Shown: positions 4,283 to 6,669 of the stretch, in pieces | Layout of the letters: each line of letters begins with the position of its first letter | How positions within the stretch are numbered: the stretch's first letter is position 1 | DNA from: JABIFK01 sp047619225 | GTDB taxonomy: Bacteria; Latescibacterota; UBA2968 | NCBI GenBank assembly: GCA_047619225.1 | Contig: JBLHJX010000299.1 | Coordinates: 1-6,669 of the forward strand | Direction of reading: 5' to 3' | Length of the DNA: 6,669 nucleotides | Made by a program: the position numbers and the translations under genes | The notes under the pieces: generated by a model | Seen by the model: only the letters and a program-made list of their open reading frames with translations | Databases searched by the model: none | Told to the model about the DNA's origin: nothing

Positions 4283-5175
4283 TGTTTACAGAAGATCCAA
4301 CCATTATAACAACCCCTATAACAACCCCAACAGATCGAGAACGCCTACTGTCTGGGTTTGAAGAAATCAGCCAAACCATTCTCGAATCTTTAGACTTAGA
4401 CCGGGTATTGGATACGCTGGCCGTCCAAATTGTAGAAACAGGCATCTTCCGCAGCCTCATGATCGCACTTGTCGATGAAAATCAAGAGACACTGCAAGTG
4501 CTACGCAGTGTCAATCGCGTTTTAGACGCCAAAGATAATACCATCAAATCCAAAGTATCTTCTCACAAAATGCTCGGGCAATCTTTCAATGTAAAAACAG
4601 ATAAAGGGTTGACCTCTGCCACTATGCGTGCAGGTGAAATGATTGTCATTGAAGGATGGGATGACCGATACGGCCAAGATTCCCCCTCCGATTACGACGA
4701 TAAAATATCCTATTTCATACCCGTCAAACAACGCAACAAAGTCCTCGCCGTATTAGCAACCGGCAGTACGTTTGCAGACAAAGAAGCCGTCTTGCACCGC
4801 ATAGAAATCATGCAACCCTTTCTCACCTTTGTTGCTGTAGCGCTCTCTAATGCAAAGATGTACCAACAATTACTCAAATCACAGACACAGTTGCGAGAAA
4901 CCGAAAAAATCAAAGTACTCATGGAAACAGCGGGTGCGGCAGCCCACGAAATTAACCAACCCCTCCAAAGCATTATCGGCTTTGCCGAAATACTACGCAC
5001 CGACCCAGACCAAACAAACAGAGAACAGATGCTCGACAACATCATGAATGCCGGTATGAAAATCAGCCAAATACTCACCAATATGCAAGACATTCGACAA
5101 TATGCCACCAAAGCTTACGCCGGAGACCATGCCATTGTCGATTTAGACCAAGCATCAAGAGATCCCTCTCAATAA
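4282..5175 (+). CDS. GAF domain plus HisKA dimerisation domain protein lacking the ATPase domain
   Basis: A 297-aa signalling protein. Residues of about 25-195 fit a GAF sensor domain, opening with a helix (FEEISQTILESLDLDRVLDTL) and closing with FIPVKQRNKVLAVLATG followed by the helix that connects to the next module. Residues of about 205-275 form a histidine kinase dimerisation and phosphoacceptor domain with the H-box AAHEINQPLQSIIGF; His222 is the expected phosphorylation site. The protein ends 75 residues after the H-box, and the N, G1, F and G2 boxes of the HATPase domain are absent. Coding is followed at once by a strong terminator, so this is a natural end rather than a window cut. 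It may be phosphorylated by a partner kinase, act as a phosphotransfer or phosphatase module, or be a decayed kinase. No membrane segment is visible. No ribosome binding site stands out; expression probably depends on TAATG coupling. Confidence 0.87.
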   Translation: MFTEDPTIITTPITTPTDRERLLSGFEEISQTILESLDLDRVLDTLAVQIVETGIFRSLMIALVDENQETLQVLRSVNRVLDAKDNTIKSKVSSHKMLGQSFNVKTDKGLTSATMRAGEMIVIEGWDDRYGQDSPSDYDDKISYFIPVKQRNKVLAVLATGSTFADKEAVLHRIEIMQPFLTFVAVALSNAKMYQQLLKSQTQLRETEKIKVLMETAGAAAHEINQPLQSIIGFAEILRTDPDQTNREQMLDNIMNAGMKISQILTNMQDIRQYATKAYAGDHAIVDLDQASRDPSQ

Positions 5176-5187
5176 GTCACACCCTTA

Positions 5188-5237
5188 AAAAAAGTAGAAG
5201 GCCCTCTGGCATAAACCAGAGGGCCTTCTACTTTTTT
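5188..5237. terminator. Bidirectional rho-independent terminator
   Basis: GTAGAAGGCCCTCTGG (5194-5209) pairs perfectly with its complement at 5216-5231 around a 6-base CATAAA loop. The A-run before it (5187-5193) pairs with the T-run after it (5232-5237), giving about 22 bp in all. The T-run follows the stem for rightward transcripts, and the A-run does the same job for leftward transcripts. It sits between the convergent GAF protein and PhyH genes and should end both. Confidence 0.95.
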
Positions 5238-5250
5238 CTTATGTATCTAA

Positions 5251-6015
5251 TTATACCACAACAACCTGCCCTCGCTTCAAAATCGCATCATCTGCACTCA
5301 CAGGACAAGGCCGCTCTTCAAACGTCTTCTTATCGCGCAACTGAGGATTGTTCAGTGCATTATAACACATAATAAAAGACCGACGATGAACATCCGACAC
5401 ATTTGCATCCGAGGCATGAAACAGATTACAGTGAAAAAATAAAATGTCACCTGGGTTCATCTCAACATGTACCCGGTCAAAAAAATCGATCACTTGTGCA
5501 ACACGTTCAGGATCTGCACCCGTTTGTTTGCCCACTTGCATATGATCCAACCGCCCCATCAAATGCGACCCTCGCAACACCTGCAAACACCCATTTTCTT
5601 TTGTCGCTGGGTCCAATGCCACAAACGCACTGATCATACGCGGAAACACAAACCCCTGATTATACCAATACCCATAATCCTGATGCCATTCCCAAGCCCC
5701 CCCTTCACGCGCCACTTTCAACATCACCTTCCCATGGAAAAACGCCACCTCTTCACCCAACAAAATCCGCACCCCATTCACAATGCGCGGGTTCGTCGAC
5801 ACATCCGACCAAATATCATCTCCCAAATCATGCCAAATAGCCAACTTAGATGCCCGCCCCGTACCATCCTGCGATGCCTTTGTCGTCTCCCCCACACGAT
5901 CCCCCCCTTCCACCGCATCCAACATCGCCGCCACTTCATCCTTTTCAAACACATCCCGCACCAACAAAAACCCATCCCGATGAAAATCACTCACCAACTC
6001 AGGTGTTAACGACAT
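5251..6015 (-). CDS. Phytanoyl-CoA dioxygenase (PhyH) family Fe(II)/2-oxoglutarate oxygenase
   Basis: A 254-aa PhyH-family protein, expected to hydroxylate an unidentified substrate using Fe(II), O2 and 2-oxoglutarate. The N-terminal block SDFHRDGFLLVRDVFEKDEV (residues 9-28) is typical. The iron-binding HxD is in WEWHQDYGYW (His111, Asp113). The distal histidine is His200 in LFHASDANVSDVHRR, and Arg211 or Arg212 fits the 2-oxoglutarate-binding arginine. The double-stranded beta-helix strands between them (FVALDPATKENGCLQVLRGSH near 131-151, and NPGDILFFH near 187-195) are well kept. ATG at 6015 is preferred because GAGGAG lies 5 bases upstream; a GTG at 6021 would overlap that site. It follows another PhyH gene by 39 bases and is probably co-transcribed. 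The C-terminus ends in a run of valines. Confidence 0.92.
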   Translation of the reverse strand: MSLTPELVSDFHRDGFLLVRDVFEKDEVAAMLDAVEGGDRVGETTKASQDGTGRASKLAIWHDLGDDIWSDVSTNPRIVNGVRILLGEEVAFFHGKVMLKVAREGGAWEWHQDYGYWYNQGFVFPRMISAFVALDPATKENGCLQVLRGSHLMGRLDHMQVGKQTGADPERVAQVIDFFDRVHVEMNPGDILFFHCNLFHASDANVSDVHRRSFIMCYNALNNPQLRDKKTFEERPCPVSADDAILKRGQVVVV

Positions 6016-6020
6016 CTCCA

Positions 6021-6026
6021 CTCCTC
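6021..6026 (-). promoter_or_regulatory. Ribosome binding site deciding the PhyH start
   Basis: GAGGAG on the minus strand (6026-6021) is 5 bases before ATG 6015 and overlaps the alternative GTG at 6021. This fixes the start at 6015. Confidence 0.7.
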
Positions 6027-6054
6027 TACCATCATTCTTGTTTTTAAATTTGCC

Positions 6055-6669
6055 CTATTGCCCAAACGTCGACCTATTCAACACCGTCTGCGATTCATAA
6101 ATCGATCCCGACTTCAACGAGGGCGGCAACGGCATCCGCACAGGCACCGGTGTCACACGCGGAATATTCGACGGTTCCCCCTGCACAATCGAGTCGTTAA
6201 ACCCATCATAGTCCTTAATACCCAACAAGGGCCACGCATCCATCGCACAATATTGAAACAACATTAACCGCCGTGGTTTGTCCGACGTATTGGCCACAGA
6301 CCCGTGCAACATCCGCACATGATGAATCGTAATCCCACCCGCTTTCACCATCACAGGCACTGCCGCCTTATCACTAAAAGCCGGATCGGTCACAGCCCCA
6401 CAAAAATGCCCTTCATAATGATGATCATAAATCGGCCCCCTATGTGATCCAGGAACCACCAACAAAGGCCCATTCTCTTCTGTCATATCATCAATCGCCA
6501 CACCCACAGCCAACAAATCATCATTCGTATGCGGGTAAAACGACCAATCCTGATGCCACTCCACTGGGCTGCCAAACCCAGGTTGCTTCAGATTCAACTT
6601 ATTGCCATTGCACCGCAAACCAAGCCCTATCAGCTGCGTCACAATCTCCAAAATCTTTTCATGATACAA
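6055..6669 (-). CDS. Second phytanoyl-CoA dioxygenase (PhyH) family protein (N-terminus beyond the right edge)
   Basis: The visible 204 residues run from the window edge to a TAG at 6057-6055. The frame is open at the edge and the first codon is TTG, so the true start and perhaps 70-100 residues lie outside. The iron-binding HxD is in VEWHQDWSFYPHTNDD (His39 and Asp41 of the visible part). The core continues with IDDMTEENGPLLVVPGSH (60-77). The distal histidine is His122 in MLHGSVANTSDKPRR, with Arg133 or Arg134 for 2-oxoglutarate. A C-terminal tail of about 60 residues (YCAMDAWPLLG onward) sets it apart from the neighbouring PhyH protein, so the pair is not a recent duplication. The WHQDWSFYPH form with a tyrosine-proline turn is common in environmental PhyH proteins of unknown substrate. 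It is upstream in the same operon. Confidence 0.92.
   Translation of the reverse strand: MYHEKILEIVTQLIGLGLRCNGNKLNLKQPGFGSPVEWHQDWSFYPHTNDDLLAVGVAIDDMTEENGPLLVVPGSHRGPIYDHHYEGHFCGAVTDPAFSDKAAVPVMVKAGGITIHHVRMLHGSVANTSDKPRRLMLFQYCAMDAWPLLGIKDYDGFNDSIVQGEPSNIPRVTPVPVRMPLPPSLKSGSIYESQTVLNRSTFGQ

Noticed and set aside
4282..5175. Missing HATPase domain continued in another frame downstream
   Set aside because: The sequence after the stop is a terminator followed by a convergent PhyH gene, leaving no room for the domain.
5467..6009. A 180-aa plus-strand frame opposite the PhyH gene
   Set aside because: It is rich in His, Pro and Arg as expected from the complement of a real gene, has no motif, and the opposite strand encodes intact PhyH ligands.

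Overview
The window reads as chromosomal DNA of an uncultured, environmental bacterium. No rRNA, tRNA, insertion sequence or CRISPR array is visible. Three phytanoyl-CoA-dioxygenase-like (PhyH) genes or gene ends, two SGNH/GDSL hydrolases and a GAF-domain signalling protein recall the gene content of Poribacteria or Latescibacterota-like lineages. That placement is inference from gene families only and is weak. The + strand is C-rich and G-poor across the whole window whichever way the genes point, which suggests a strong replication-strand skew.

Left block (1-1505, minus strand): a compact operon for a metal-centred hydratase/hydrolase of the nitrile hydratase family. In transcription order it encodes a protein matching the N-terminal half of the nitrile hydratase beta subunit (1505-1209), one matching the C-terminal SH3-like half of beta (1103-783), and the alpha-type catalytic subunit with the VCTLCSC metal-claw motif (732-64). 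The last gene overlaps by ATGA the start of a fourth gene (67-1, cut by the window edge) that looks like a PhyH oxygenase. The split beta and the gene order match thiocyanate hydrolase (scnB-scnA-scnC) rather than a classical two-subunit nitrile hydratase. The two beta halves are separated by a 105-bp spacer carrying four consecutive short palindromes flanked by 12-bp direct repeats.

Divergent control region (1506-1637): a good sigma70-type promoter (TTGCAT-17-TAATAT) reads rightward into a leader with a 14-bp tandem repeat, a purine-to-pyrimidine switch and a small hairpin. A weaker candidate for the leftward operon overlaps it.

Middle block (1638-5175, plus strand): SGNH hydrolase with an N-terminal beta domain; HAD-family phosphatase; small DUF2007-like protein; a second, short SGNH hydrolase; and a GAF plus histidine-kinase-dimerisation protein that lacks the ATPase domain. 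Two junctions are TAATG overlaps and one contains an 18-codon mini-ORF that ends on the next gene's start. The block closes with an almost perfect 22-bp terminator hairpin at 5188-5237.

Right block (5251-6669, minus strand): two tandem PhyH-type Fe(II)/2-oxoglutarate dioxygenase genes, the upstream one cut by the right edge. They converge on the same hairpin, which has an A-tract on one side and a T-tract on the other and so can terminate in both directions. The most distinctive content is the three-subunit hydratase operon with its structured spacer and its coupled oxygenase gene.
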